In this document: piece after piece, positions 35,475-44,244 of the stretch
How the letters are laid out: each line of letters starts with the position of its first letter
Numbering within the stretch: position 1 is the first letter of the stretch
Assembly (NCBI RefSeq): GCF_000293885.2
Contig: NZ_CP010945.1
Span: 124,001-188,000 of the forward strand
Length of the DNA: 64,000 nt
From: Pseudomonas fluorescens NCIMB 11764
Lineage (GTDB): Bacteria; Pseudomonadota; Gammaproteobacteria; Pseudomonadales; Pseudomonadaceae
Direction: 5' to 3'
The notes under the pieces: model-generated
Seen by the model: only the letters and a program-made list of their open reading frames with translations
Databases searched by the model: none
Told to the model about the DNA's origin: nothing
Translations under genes and position numbers: made by a program

Positions 35475-36554
35475 ATGACCCGTCTACTGCGCTACACCCT
35501 GCTGGGCCTGGTGATTGCAATCGGCCTGATTGCCCTGCTGATCTACAACCTGACCTGGCGCCCCGAAGCCAAGGAAGTTTTGCCCGTCGGCTGTAATGCT
35601 CAAGCACCGACACTGGTGCCCGGCCAGGCGTTGAAAGTGATGACCTGGAACGTTCAGTACCTGGCGGGCAAGCGCTATGTGTTCTGGAATGACCTGGCCG
35701 CCGGCAGCGATGAAAAACCGACGCCTGCAGACATGGCCTTCAGCCTCGATGAAGTGGCGCGGGTCATTCGCGACGAACAACCGGACATCGTGTTATTGCA
35801 AGAACTCGATGACGGCGCCAAGGCCAGCGATTACCAGAACCAGTTCAAACTGCTCCAGGAACGCCTCGCAGACCTCTATCCATGTAGCACTCATGCCTTC
35901 GACTGGAAAGCCGACTTCGTGCCGCAACCGCACATCTTCGGCAGTGTCGGTCGACAACTGGCAACCCTCAGCCGCTACCAGATCGATCACGCCGAACGCC
36001 TGCAATTGCCGGTCGCGCCGGCCAACCTTATCAGCCGCCAGTTCCAACCGAAAAATGCGTTGCTGGTCACTTACCTGCCCTTGAGTGACGGCGCTCAGAT
36101 AGCGGTGCTCAACACCCATCTGGACCGCGCGACCCAACCTGATGAAACGCTACAGACCCAGGTGACGGCGGTGGCCAAAGTCCTCGACAAGTACGAAAGC
36201 CGTGGCACGGCATGGCTGATCGGTGGCGACTTCAACCTGTTGCCGCTGGGCCAATATCGACGCCTGACCTCCGAACAACGCGCGCCCTACTCCGCTGACA
36301 GCGCGTTGCATGTGTTGTGGGACAAGTACCCGATGATTCCGACCAACAATGAAGCGAGCGGCATCGATCGGGCGCGCTGGCTGACGCATTACCCGAATGA
36401 TCCGGGGCTGAACGGCCCGGACCGGACCGTCGATTACCTGTTTTACAGCCCGCGGATCAAGCGCGTCGAGGCGACGGTGCGGCAGGACGATACCTTGCGG
36501 ATCTCCGATCATTTGCCGGTGATTGCGCGGTTCCTCCTGCCTGCGGCGCCCTAA
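35475..36554 (+). CDS. Endonuclease/exonuclease/phosphatase-family protein, membrane anchored
   Basis: 359 residues. An N-terminal membrane anchor (LLGLVIAIGLIALLIYNL) is followed by an EEP domain with all catalytic motifs: TWNVQYL, LLQELDD, NTHLDRA, GGDFNLLP and SDHLPV. The anchor would place the domain in the periplasm. Substrate (nucleic acid, phospholipid or other phosphoester) cannot be told. Normal length. Confidence 0.85.
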   Translation: MTRLLRYTLLGLVIAIGLIALLIYNLTWRPEAKEVLPVGCNAQAPTLVPGQALKVMTWNVQYLAGKRYVFWNDLAAGSDEKPTPADMAFSLDEVARVIRDEQPDIVLLQELDDGAKASDYQNQFKLLQERLADLYPCSTHAFDWKADFVPQPHIFGSVGRQLATLSRYQIDHAERLQLPVAPANLISRQFQPKNALLVTYLPLSDGAQIAVLNTHLDRATQPDETLQTQVTAVAKVLDKYESRGTAWLIGGDFNLLPLGQYRRLTSEQRAPYSADSALHVLWDKYPMIPTNNEASGIDRARWLTHYPNDPGLNGPDRTVDYLFYSPRIKRVEATVRQDDTLRISDHLPVIARFLLPAAP

Positions 36555-36594
36555 TTTCGGGCTGAATGCAAAACCTGTGGGAGCGGCGGTGAAC

Positions 36595-37428
36595 TCAATG
36601 TTCCTCCAGCTCGTCATGCAGCAACCCGAAAATATTGCGCTTCATCTCGATAAACGAGCGCTCCATGACCATGTCCAGGGTCCGTGGGCGTTCGATCGGC
36701 ACGTCCAGAATCTGCTTGATCCGCCCGGGCCTGGCGCCCATCACATAGACCCGATCCCCCAACAAAATCGCCTCGTCGATATCGTGGGTCACGAACAGCA
36801 CGGTCTTCTTGCTATTACCCCAGACCCGCAACAGCAGCTGCTGCATTTGCAGGCGCGTCTGGCTGTCGAGGGCGCCGAAGGGTTCGTCCATCAACAGGAT
36901 CTGCGGATCGTTGGCCAGCGCCCGGGCGATCGCCACGCGCTGCATCATGCCGCCGGACAACTGCTTGGCGTAGTTGTCGGCGAACCCGGCGAGGCCGACT
37001 TCATTGACGTAGTAATCGACGATTTCCTTACGCTGGGCCGCTGCCATGCCGCGACGCTTGAGCCCGAACTCGACGTTCTGGCGCACGGTCAGCCACGGGA
37101 ACAGCGTGTAGCTCTGGAACACCATGCCGCGATCCGCGCCGGGGCCCTGCACTTGCTGGCCGCCGACGTAGATCTCGCCTTCCGTGGGCTCGTTCAGGCC
37201 GGCAGTGAGGTACAGCAAACTCGACTTGCCGCAACCCGACGGCCCCACCAGCACCGCGAATTGCTGATCCGGGACTTCGAATGAAACCTGATCCAGCGCG
37301 GTGAACATTCCGCCATCGGGCTTCTGGTAACGCAGGCTGACCTTGTCCACTTGAAGGCGTGGCGCGGCGTGCGCCGGGGCAGCCATCGGAGTGACGAAAC
37401 GCGGGTTGACGGCGGTTACTGAGCCCAT
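36595..37428 (-). CDS. ABC transporter ATPase, nitrate/sulfonate/taurine type
   Basis: 277 residues. Walker A GPSGCGKSS, signature LSGGMMQR, Walker B ILLMDEPFG, switch histidine in VTHDIDE: a complete ABC ATPase of the SsuB/TauB/NrtD type. Start at 37428 lies inside the end of the permease gene (13-base overlap). Last gene of a binding protein-permease-ATPase operon. A REP half (36574-36590) follows its stop. Confidence 0.9.
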   Translation of the reverse strand: MGSVTAVNPRFVTPMAAPAHAAPRLQVDKVSLRYQKPDGGMFTALDQVSFEVPDQQFAVLVGPSGCGKSSLLYLTAGLNEPTEGEIYVGGQQVQGPGADRGMVFQSYTLFPWLTVRQNVEFGLKRRGMAAAQRKEIVDYYVNEVGLAGFADNYAKQLSGGMMQRVAIARALANDPQILLMDEPFGALDSQTRLQMQQLLLRVWGNSKKTVLFVTHDIDEAILLGDRVYVMGARPGRIKQILDVPIERPRTLDMVMERSFIEMKRNIFGLLHDELEEH

Positions 37429-38219
37429 GCGGCAATCCTCAGACGAAGGAAACGGAACAGTTGATCGGTGACCAGGCCCAACAGGCCGATGATCGCGATG
37501 GCGAGGAAAATCACATCCACCTGAAAGCCACGCATGGCCTTGAGGCTCAAGTAACCCAGGCCACTGGAAGCGGCGACCAGCTCGGCGACCACCAGGTAAG
37601 TCCAGGCCCAGCCCATGGTCACGCGCAAGGTGTCGAGCACACCCGGCAACGAGGCCGGCGCGATCACATGCAACACGGCATCGCGACGGTTTGAACCCAA
37701 GGTGTAAGACGCGTTGATCAGGTCTTTGGAGATGCCTTTGGATACGTCCGCGATCATTACCAATTGCTGGAAAAACACGCCGAAGATGATCACCGAGACA
37801 CGCTGCTCCAGACCGATGCCTATCCACAGAATGAACAGCGGCACGAACGAGGTCACCGGCAGGTAGCGGATGAAATTCACCATCGGCTCAAGGAACGCCT
37901 GAACGATGCGAAAGCTGCCCATCAGCAACCCCAGCGGCACCGCCACCAGCGACGACACAATGAAGCCGACCATCACCACTTCAAGACTGGCCCACACATG
38001 CAGGCCAAGCGTGCCGTCGCGGCTCAGGCGCACAGCGGCTTCGACCACCGCGCCCGGTGTCGGCAGGAACATGCCCGGCACCACGCCGCCGTAAGACAAA
38101 CCGGCCCACAGGCCAACCAACAACACCCAGGCCAGACCGCTCGCGCTCCAGATCACCGACACCGGCAGGCCGGTCTTGGGCGTGATGCAGCGGCTCAGCC
38201 ATGAATTGCGCTTGAACAT
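37416..38219 (-). CDS. ABC transporter permease, nitrate/sulfonate/taurine type
   Basis: 267 residues, about six membrane helices, with the BPD_transp_1 EAA-like loop INASYTLGSNRRDAVLHVIAPASLPG facing the ATPase. Lies nine bases after the binding-protein gene and overlaps the ATPase gene. Confidence 0.9.
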   Translation of the reverse strand: MFKRNSWLSRCITPKTGLPVSVIWSASGLAWVLLVGLWAGLSYGGVVPGMFLPTPGAVVEAAVRLSRDGTLGLHVWASLEVVMVGFIVSSLVAVPLGLLMGSFRIVQAFLEPMVNFIRYLPVTSFVPLFILWIGIGLEQRVSVIIFGVFFQQLVMIADVSKGISKDLINASYTLGSNRRDAVLHVIAPASLPGVLDTLRVTMGWAWTYLVVAELVAASSGLGYLSLKAMRGFQVDVIFLAIAIIGLLGLVTDQLFRFLRLRIAAWAQ

Positions 38220-38228
38220 GCGAACCTC

Positions 38229-39215
38229 CTACAGCGGGGTGACGAAGCGGTTGTCGATCAGGTCGTCATTGCTGACGTTGTAGGGTTTGCCCTGCAATTC
38301 ACTGGCGGTTTCATTGGCCAGTTTGATCAGCGGTTCGCTGTCGCCCGGCTTGCCCGGCGAGCCCAGGAGTTTTTCGCTCATGGCCTGATCGTAGAAGCGT
38401 ACGCCTTGCGCGGCAGCTTCCAGTTCCTTCGGATCGGCGAGGTAACCACCGACGCCCTTGGCCATGATTTTGTAGGCTTCCTTCGGATGATCCTTGGTGT
38501 ACTGCACCGCTTTGTACAGACCGGCGACCAAGGCCTTGACGTCTTCCGGCTGTTTCTCGATAACGGTGCAGTTGAGCGCAACCACATCGACGATCACCCC
38601 CGGCGTGCTGCTGCTGTCGATCAGCACCTTGCCCTGTTGCTTGCTGCGCACCATCGACAGGTGCGGTTCCCAGGTCACGGCGGCCGGCACGCGACCGGCG
38701 ATGAACGCGGTGGCGGCGTCGTCGGCCGTCATGTTCTGCACGGTGATGTCGCTCATGCTCATGCCGTGTTTTTTCAGCAAGTACGACAGCCAGAATTGCG
38801 AGGTGGAACCTTCGTTGACCGCCACGGCCTTGCCTTTCAGCTCCTGCAGACTCTTGACGTCCTTGCCCACCAGAACACCGTCGCCACCATGGCTGTCATC
38901 CAGTGCAGCTACAGCCTTGAAGCAGAATTGCGGGCGGTACTTGAGCACCTCATCGATGGTCGACGCCGAGCCGGACAATTCACCCGACGCTTGCGCGGCC
39001 ATGTACATCGAGGCTTCTTCGACGACGGGCAATTCAACGGTCAGACCGTTTTCCTTGAAGTAGCCCAGGTCCTGGGCGAGGTAGAGCGTGCCGTAACCGA
39101 CCCACGTGGTGTGGCCGATGGAGAGGGTGCCGGCCTGGACGCTGGTAGCGACCGTCGCGGCAATGGCGGTGATCGCAAATGGATGAGCAACGCGGGTAAG
39201 CAAGGACTTGATCAT
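38229..39215 (-). CDS. ABC transporter substrate-binding protein, NrtA/SsuA-like
   Basis: 328 residues. Signal peptide MIKSLLTRVAHPFAITAIA with cleavage probably after SVQA. The mature start SIGHTTWVGYGTLYLAQDLG is typical of the NMT1/THI5-like family. A GGAG site lies six bases before the start at 39215. The neighbouring class III aminotransferase and aldehyde dehydrogenase suggest an amine as the ligand rather than nitrate or sulfonate, but this is inference. Confidence 0.87.
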   Translation of the reverse strand: MIKSLLTRVAHPFAITAIAATVATSVQAGTLSIGHTTWVGYGTLYLAQDLGYFKENGLTVELPVVEEASMYMAAQASGELSGSASTIDEVLKYRPQFCFKAVAALDDSHGGDGVLVGKDVKSLQELKGKAVAVNEGSTSQFWLSYLLKKHGMSMSDITVQNMTADDAATAFIAGRVPAAVTWEPHLSMVRSKQQGKVLIDSSSTPGVIVDVVALNCTVIEKQPEDVKALVAGLYKAVQYTKDHPKEAYKIMAKGVGGYLADPKELEAAAQGVRFYDQAMSEKLLGSPGKPGDSEPLIKLANETASELQGKPYNVSNDDLIDNRFVTPL

Positions 39216-39615
39216 GGAGCACTCCCAAAGCTGTTGATTTAGTTTTGTCATGGGCAGTACGGCCAGCGGCGTTTGGAGAAGAGCTGCCACGGGTGGTCTC
39301 TGATGGACTTTTTTGTGGGCAGCGTTCGGCTGTCTGGCGAGGTCGATGTTGGCGCAAGGCCGGGAGAAGGAAAATCAGGAAATATGTCGTTGGGAGTGAT
39401 GAAAAAACTGGGTAGTGCGCACTGAAAACGAGCGCTGTTTGCGGGGGTGCACGGGACGGGTGCAAAAGCTTAGAGATAGGTTGCGGGAGAGAAAGCTATC
39501 GCGAGCAGGCTCGCCCCCACAGGGGTTCCATGTCGTCCTCTCTACCGAGGTTGACACAGTCCCAATGTGGGAGCGAGCCTGCTCGCGATAAGGTCCGAAG
39601 GACCTTCCTGCGATA
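39216..39615. other. Gap between the aminotransferase and ABC operons
   Basis: 400 bases without a gene. It holds a REP pair (39498-39589) that follows the aminotransferase stop and presumably the promoter of the ABC operon; I could not pick a convincing promoter. Confidence 0.5.
39498..39589. repeat. Inverted REP pair
   Basis: ATCGCGAGCAGGCTCGC + CCCCACA and TGTGGGAGCGAGCC + TGCTCGCGAT, 24-base arms with one mismatch, same family as 32331. Confidence 0.85.
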
Positions 39616-40986
39616 TCAGAGCCGGCCGTATTCCTGAGCCGTACGATCAACCGCTTTCAGGGTTTTGCCAACCAGTTCATCAACCTCTTCACGACTGGCA
39701 ATCAACGCCGGCGCCATGATCATCCGCCCCAGCGTCGAACGAATGATCACCCCTTCTTCAAAGCCAATCGTGCGGCAGCGCCAGGCAATGTCGTTCTCGT
39801 TGGCAAAGCGCTTGCGACTGGTTTTATCTTCAGCCAACTGCAACGCCGCCACCATGCCGACGCCCTGAATATCGCCCACCAACGGGTGATTGCCGAACAC
39901 CTCGCGCAAGCACTGTTGCAGGTACGGCCCGATGTCATTTTTGACCCGCGTCACCACGCCCTCATCACGCAACGCCTTGAGGTTGGCGATGGCCACCGCT
40001 GCCGCCACCGGGTGCCCCGAATAGGTCAGGCCGTGGGCAAATACCCCGCCCTGCTCTACCAATACCTGCGCCATTTTCTTCGACAGAATCAGCCCGCCCA
40101 TGGGGATGTAGCCGGAGGTCAGGCCCTTGGCGATCGACAGCGTGTCCGGCTCGAAACCGAAGTGCTCGTGGGCGAACCATTCGCCGGTGCGACCGAAGCC
40201 ACCGATCACTTCGTCGGCGCACAACAGCACGTCGTACTTGCGGCAGATCCGCTGAATTTCCGGCCAGTAACTGTCTGGCGGGAAGATCATCCCGCCTGCG
40301 CCCTGGAACGGTTCGGCGATGAAACCGGCGACCTTGTCGGCGCCGAGTTCGAGAATCTTCGCTTCCAGTTGCTGCGCCGCCCGCAGGCCAAATTCAGCCG
40401 GGGTCAGGTTGCCTTCGTGGGCGAAGAAATACGGCTCGTCGATGTGCTCGATGTCCGGCAGCATGCCGCCCATTTCGTGCATGAACTTCATGCCACCGAG
40501 TGCCGTCGCCGCCAGCGTCGAACCGTGGTAACCGTTCCAGCGCCCGATCATGACTTTCTTCTCGGGCTTGCCGAGGATCGTCCAGTAACGCCGCACGGTG
40601 CGGATCAGCACCTCGTTGGCTTCGGAGCCGGAGTTGGTGTAGATCGCGTGGCTGTAGTGCCCCGGCAACAAACTGAACAACAGCTCCGACAGTTCGATCA
40701 CTTGCGGGTGGGTGGTGTGGAAAAACATGTTGTAGTACGGCAGCTGTTCAAGCTGTCGGGTCGCCGCAGCCGCCAGGTCCTTGCGCCCGTAACCGAGGTT
40801 GGTGCACCACAGCCCGGACATGCCGTCGAGGTAACGCCGACCATCGTTGTCCCACAGGTGCAGGCGCTCGCCACGGACCATCACCCGCGGTCCTTCGTCG
40901 TTGAGCGCTTTCTGGTCGACGAATGCGTGAATGTGGTGCGCAGCGTCGGCGGCCTGGTAGTCGCGGGTTTCACGTGGTGTGGTCAT
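39616..40986 (-). CDS. Class III aminotransferase, SpuC-like (amine:pyruvate)
   Basis: 456 residues, PLP enzyme. Visible are the N-terminal AHHIHAFVDQKALNDEGPRV, substrate/PLP loop GSEANEVLIRTVRRYW, the aspartate in LLCADEVIGGFGRTG and the Schiff-base lysine in LSIAKGLTSGYIPMGG. Closest in character to polyamine:pyruvate or beta-alanine:pyruvate aminotransferases such as SpuC. Together with the downstream-facing aldehyde dehydrogenase (31 bases upstream, same strand) it would turn an amine into an aldehyde and then an acid. Confidence 0.88.
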   Translation of the reverse strand: MTTPRETRDYQAADAAHHIHAFVDQKALNDEGPRVMVRGERLHLWDNDGRRYLDGMSGLWCTNLGYGRKDLAAAATRQLEQLPYYNMFFHTTHPQVIELSELLFSLLPGHYSHAIYTNSGSEANEVLIRTVRRYWTILGKPEKKVMIGRWNGYHGSTLAATALGGMKFMHEMGGMLPDIEHIDEPYFFAHEGNLTPAEFGLRAAQQLEAKILELGADKVAGFIAEPFQGAGGMIFPPDSYWPEIQRICRKYDVLLCADEVIGGFGRTGEWFAHEHFGFEPDTLSIAKGLTSGYIPMGGLILSKKMAQVLVEQGGVFAHGLTYSGHPVAAAVAIANLKALRDEGVVTRVKNDIGPYLQQCLREVFGNHPLVGDIQGVGMVAALQLAEDKTSRKRFANENDIAWRCRTIGFEEGVIIRSTLGRMIMAPALIASREEVDELVGKTLKAVDRTAQEYGRL

Positions 40987-41017
40987 CGCCAGTTCTCCGT
41001 TTTGTTGTGAGCGGCTG

Positions 41018-42526
41018 TTATGAGCGCAGCTGAAACCAGGTGGTCTTCAACTGGGTGTATTTGTCGAATGAGTGCAGCGACAGGTCGCGACCGAAGCCGG
41101 ACTGCTTGCCGCCACCGAACGGCACGGTCACGTCGAGCGCATCGACGCTGTTCACCGACACCGTGCCCGCGCGCAATTGACGCGCCACGCGGTGGGCGCG
41201 ATTGAGGTCGTCGGTCCACAGCGACGCGGCCAGTCCGTAGACGCTGTCGTTGGCCAGTTGCAAGGCGTGTGCCTCGTCGTCGAAGGCGGTGACCGCCAGC
41301 ACCGGGCCGAACACTTCGTCGCGAAACAGCGGCATGTCCGGGCTCACGCCGGTAAAAATCGTCGGTTGAATGAAGTTGTCGGAACCGTTGAAAATCGACT
41401 GCCGACCGCCACACACCTTGGTCGCGCCCAGGCGTTCGGCCTGCTCGATGAACTTCATGATGCGCGCGGTCTGACGGCTGTCGACAATCGCCCCGGCGCT
41501 GCTCGACGGGTCCAGCGGATCGCCCGGCAACCAGCGTTCGGCCTGCGCCTTGAGACGCTCGACGAACTCGTCATGAATCGAACGCTGCACCAGCAACCGC
41601 GAGTTGGCCGAACACACTTCGCCCTGATTGAAGAAGATGCCGAACGCGGCTTTTTCGGCCGCCAGATCCAGGTCCTGACAATCGGCGAATACCAGGTTGG
41701 CGCTCTTGCCACCACACTCCAGCCACACCTGTTTCAGGTTCGATTGCGCGGAATACTGCATGAAATATTTGCCGACTTCGGTGGAGCCGGTGAACACCAG
41801 ACAATCAACGTCCGGGTGTAAACCGAGGGCTTTGCCGGTTTGTTCGCCGATGCCAGGCAGCACGTTCAACACGCCCGCCGGTAGCCCGGCTTCCAGCGCC
41901 AGCTGAGCCAGACGCAGGGCGGAAAACGGCGATTGCTCGGCGGGCTTGAGGATCACCGAATTGCCTGCCGCCAGCGCTGGCGCGAGTTTCCACGCGGCCA
42001 TGTCCAGCGGGAAGTTCCACGGCACCACAGCGGCGACCACGCCCAGTGCTTCGCGGGTGATGGTTGCCAACACGTTTGGTGCACTCGGGGCGATCTGGCC
42101 GTAGAGCTTATCGAGGCTTTCGGCGTACCAGCGAAACACTCCGGCGGCGCCCGGCACGTCGATGTTGTAGGCGTCCATCACCGGTTTGCCCATGTTCAGC
42201 GAATCGAGCAGCGCCAGTTCTTCGCGGTGGGTCATGATCAGATCGGCCAGACGCAGCAGCACGTGTTTGCGCTCTGCCGGCGAACGCGCCGACCAGGTGC
42301 CGGCCTCGAACACCTGCCGCGCATTTCTGACCGCGACGTCGACGTCTTCAGCGCCGCACGCGGTCACGCTGGCCAGACGCTGGCCGGTGGCTGGATTGAT
42401 CGCGGCGAAGGTCTGGCCCGACTGCGCCGAGCGGGGTTGACCATCGATCAGGGCCTGGTCGGGAAACGTCAGCGCAGCGGCTTTGTTTTGCCAGTAGGTA
42501 AGCTCGAACACGTTCAGATGCTCCAA
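41018..42526 (-). CDS. Aldehyde dehydrogenase, PuuC/KauB-like
   Basis: 502 residues. NAD-binding PWNFPLDMAAWKLAPALAAG, glycine motif FTGSTEVGK, catalytic glutamate LECGGKSANL and catalytic cysteine in NQGEVCSANSR. Resembles gamma-glutamyl-aminobutyraldehyde or 4-guanidinobutyraldehyde dehydrogenases that follow amine transaminases. First gene of an operon with the aminotransferase; divergent from a LysR gene 181 bases away. Confidence 0.9.
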   Translation of the reverse strand: MEHLNVFELTYWQNKAAALTFPDQALIDGQPRSAQSGQTFAAINPATGQRLASVTACGAEDVDVAVRNARQVFEAGTWSARSPAERKHVLLRLADLIMTHREELALLDSLNMGKPVMDAYNIDVPGAAGVFRWYAESLDKLYGQIAPSAPNVLATITREALGVVAAVVPWNFPLDMAAWKLAPALAAGNSVILKPAEQSPFSALRLAQLALEAGLPAGVLNVLPGIGEQTGKALGLHPDVDCLVFTGSTEVGKYFMQYSAQSNLKQVWLECGGKSANLVFADCQDLDLAAEKAAFGIFFNQGEVCSANSRLLVQRSIHDEFVERLKAQAERWLPGDPLDPSSSAGAIVDSRQTARIMKFIEQAERLGATKVCGGRQSIFNGSDNFIQPTIFTGVSPDMPLFRDEVFGPVLAVTAFDDEAHALQLANDSVYGLAASLWTDDLNRAHRVARQLRAGTVSVNSVDALDVTVPFGGGKQSGFGRDLSLHSFDKYTQLKTTWFQLRS

Positions 42527-42706
42527 GGGCTTTTCTTGTGTCTGGATGGTGGCCCAGGCCCGTGTCGAGGAAAAATAGTAAAAATGTCTTCGCAGACCAT
42601 GAAAAAACTGGGCAGCCCATCTCCACGGTTGCGCGGTATGTGGTTATTGTTCAGGCACAACAACACCGTCGTCAGAACGGACGCAGTCGGCGCAAAAATT
42701 GCCTGG

Positions 42707-43657
42707 ATGTCGAGTCCATCCACCCCGAGGTTTGCCGTGGCTGCCTACAACCTGCGTCAATTGAAGTACTTCATCACCACCGTCGAATGCGGCAGCGTCG
42801 CCGAGGCGTCGCGCAAGCTGTACATCGCTCAGCCAGCGATCTCCACGGCGATCAAAGGCCTGGAAGACAGCTTCGGCGTGCAACTGCTGATCCGTCACCA
42901 TGCGCAAGGCGTGTCCCTGACCCCCAGCGGTGCACGCTTCTACCGCAAGGCCCAGGAACTGTTGCGCATGGCCAAGGAGTTCGAACAGAACGCCCTGGCC
43001 GACAACGACGTGGTGGCCGGGCAAATCGACATTGGCTGCTTCGAAACCGTCGCGCCGCTGTACCTGCCGCAATTGATTGCCGGGTTCTCGGCGCTGTATC
43101 CGGGGGTGAAAATCCGCATCCGCGACGGCGAGCAGCAAGAGCTGGTGCAAGGGCTGACGTCGGGCACCTTCGACCTGGCGATCCTCTATGAACACGACCT
43201 CGACGCCACCATCGAAACCGAACCGCTGATGCCGGCGCAGCGGCCTTATGCACTGCTGCCGGCAGATCACCGCTTCGCCCAGCTCAAACAGGTTTCGCTG
43301 CGCGACCTGTGCCTGGAGCCGATGATTCTGCTGGACGTGCAACCGAGCCGGACCTACTTCGTCAGCCTGTTCGAAGAGCTTGGCCTTACGCCAAACATTG
43401 CCTTCAGCTCACCGTCGATCGAGATGGTCCGGGGCATGGTCGGGCAAGGGTTCGGCTTCTCGATCCTGGTCACCCGCCCGCATTCGGAATGCACCTACGA
43501 CGGGCAGAAAGTGGTGTGCGTAGACATCGTCGAAGACGTCACCGGCTCGGGGCTGGTGGCGGCGTGGCTGAAGCGCGGGCAACTGACCAAACCGGCGCAG
43601 TTGTTCGCGGATTACTGCCGGGAACAATTGACGGCGAAGGCTGCGACAAGAACCTGA
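42707..43657 (+). CDS. LysR-family regulator, likely of the amine operon
   Basis: 316 residues. Helix-turn-helix in LRQLKYFITTVECGSVAEAS and AQPAISTAIKGLEDSFG; effector domain from about 105. Resembles the CynR/OxyR-like branch (GEQQELVQGLTSGTFDLAIL). The frame is open far upstream, but the start is set at 42707 because that gives the normal length; earlier methionines lie inside the divergent promoter. Probably controls the adjacent aldehyde dehydrogenase-aminotransferase operon. Confidence 0.85.
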   Translation: MSSPSTPRFAVAAYNLRQLKYFITTVECGSVAEASRKLYIAQPAISTAIKGLEDSFGVQLLIRHHAQGVSLTPSGARFYRKAQELLRMAKEFEQNALADNDVVAGQIDIGCFETVAPLYLPQLIAGFSALYPGVKIRIRDGEQQELVQGLTSGTFDLAILYEHDLDATIETEPLMPAQRPYALLPADHRFAQLKQVSLRDLCLEPMILLDVQPSRTYFVSLFEELGLTPNIAFSSPSIEMVRGMVGQGFGFSILVTRPHSECTYDGQKVVCVDIVEDVTGSGLVAAWLKRGQLTKPAQLFADYCREQLTAKAATRT

Positions 43658-43673
43658 GTCAGATGACCTCGCC

Positions 43674-43808
43674 GTGGCGAGGGCGCTTGCTCCAGTTCGA
43701 CTGCGCAGCAGGCGTAAAACCATTGCAGTCTGATAAACCGTTATGGGGCCGCTACGCGACCCGACGGGAGCAAGCTCCCTCGCCACAAGCAAGCTCCCTC
43801 GCCACAGG
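43674..43808. repeat. REP elements with a 19-base tandem duplication
   Basis: GTGGCGAGGGCGCTTGCTCC on the left and GGGAGCAAGCTCCCTCGCC on the right make imperfect arms. On the right CAAGCTCCCTCGCCACAAG (43771-43789) is repeated in tandem with one change (43790-43808). Last REP element before the island. Confidence 0.8.
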
Positions 43809-43829
43809 CCTTGTGTTCAGTTTCAGGGA

Positions 43830-43898
43830 TTATTTGCGCGGTTTGATCCGCGCGGTCGCTTCGGCCACCAGCGGATCATCCGGCCAGTAATGCTTCGT
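43830..43898 (-). pseudogene. 3' remnant of a chromosomal gene at the island's left edge
   Basis: On the minus strand, after a stop-flanked start, 22 codons read KHYWPDDPLVAEATARIKPR then K and TAA. Codon use is that of the chromosome and the sequence looks like a protein C-terminus, but no start or upstream coding sequence exists to the right; instead AT-richer island sequence begins near 43899. I read it as the tail of a gene cut by island insertion. Parent gene not recognised. Confidence 0.55.
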
Positions 43899-44244
43899 AT
43901 CAAATTACGTTCCTTCGATTGACACCGCCAAATCGCCCGTAATCCCTACCTATGATGCTATTTCGGCGACTCCCCATTGACCGTCAAACTCACCCCCATT
44001 GATTGACAAAAACTGACGCCAATCAAGAGAAGGTTTGACAGGTGTACCAGAGCACGTCAGGTCTTACAGCACAAAATGTTTGACACTGAACATTCGGCCC
44101 ACTACTCCCGAATGCAATCAAACAGAGTTTGAACCTGCGTCCCTGAGCGCCCGCCATGCCCAGATCTTTTCTTCAGCGCCCCTTGAAAGGGTGACGCACG
44201 TCCCCATTTCTCTGTGAACGCCCCCGCAACCTCTTCGCAAGGGA
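43899..44244. other. Island left end and upstream region of the Pycsar operon
   Basis: 346 bases, no credible gene. The nonamer CCCCATTGA occurs at 43972 and 43994 (22-base spacing), and related ATTGAC words occur at 43918 and 44001, inside a stretch rich in TTGAC and CAATCA. These could be recombinase sites at the element's end. The promoter of the Pycsar operon must lie here but was not pinned down. Confidence 0.4.

Noticed and set aside
41933..42706. N-terminal extension of the LysR gene reaching into the aldehyde dehydrogenase gene
   Set aside because: The frame is open by chance; a normal LysR protein starts near 42707 and the extension overlaps a strongly supported gene.
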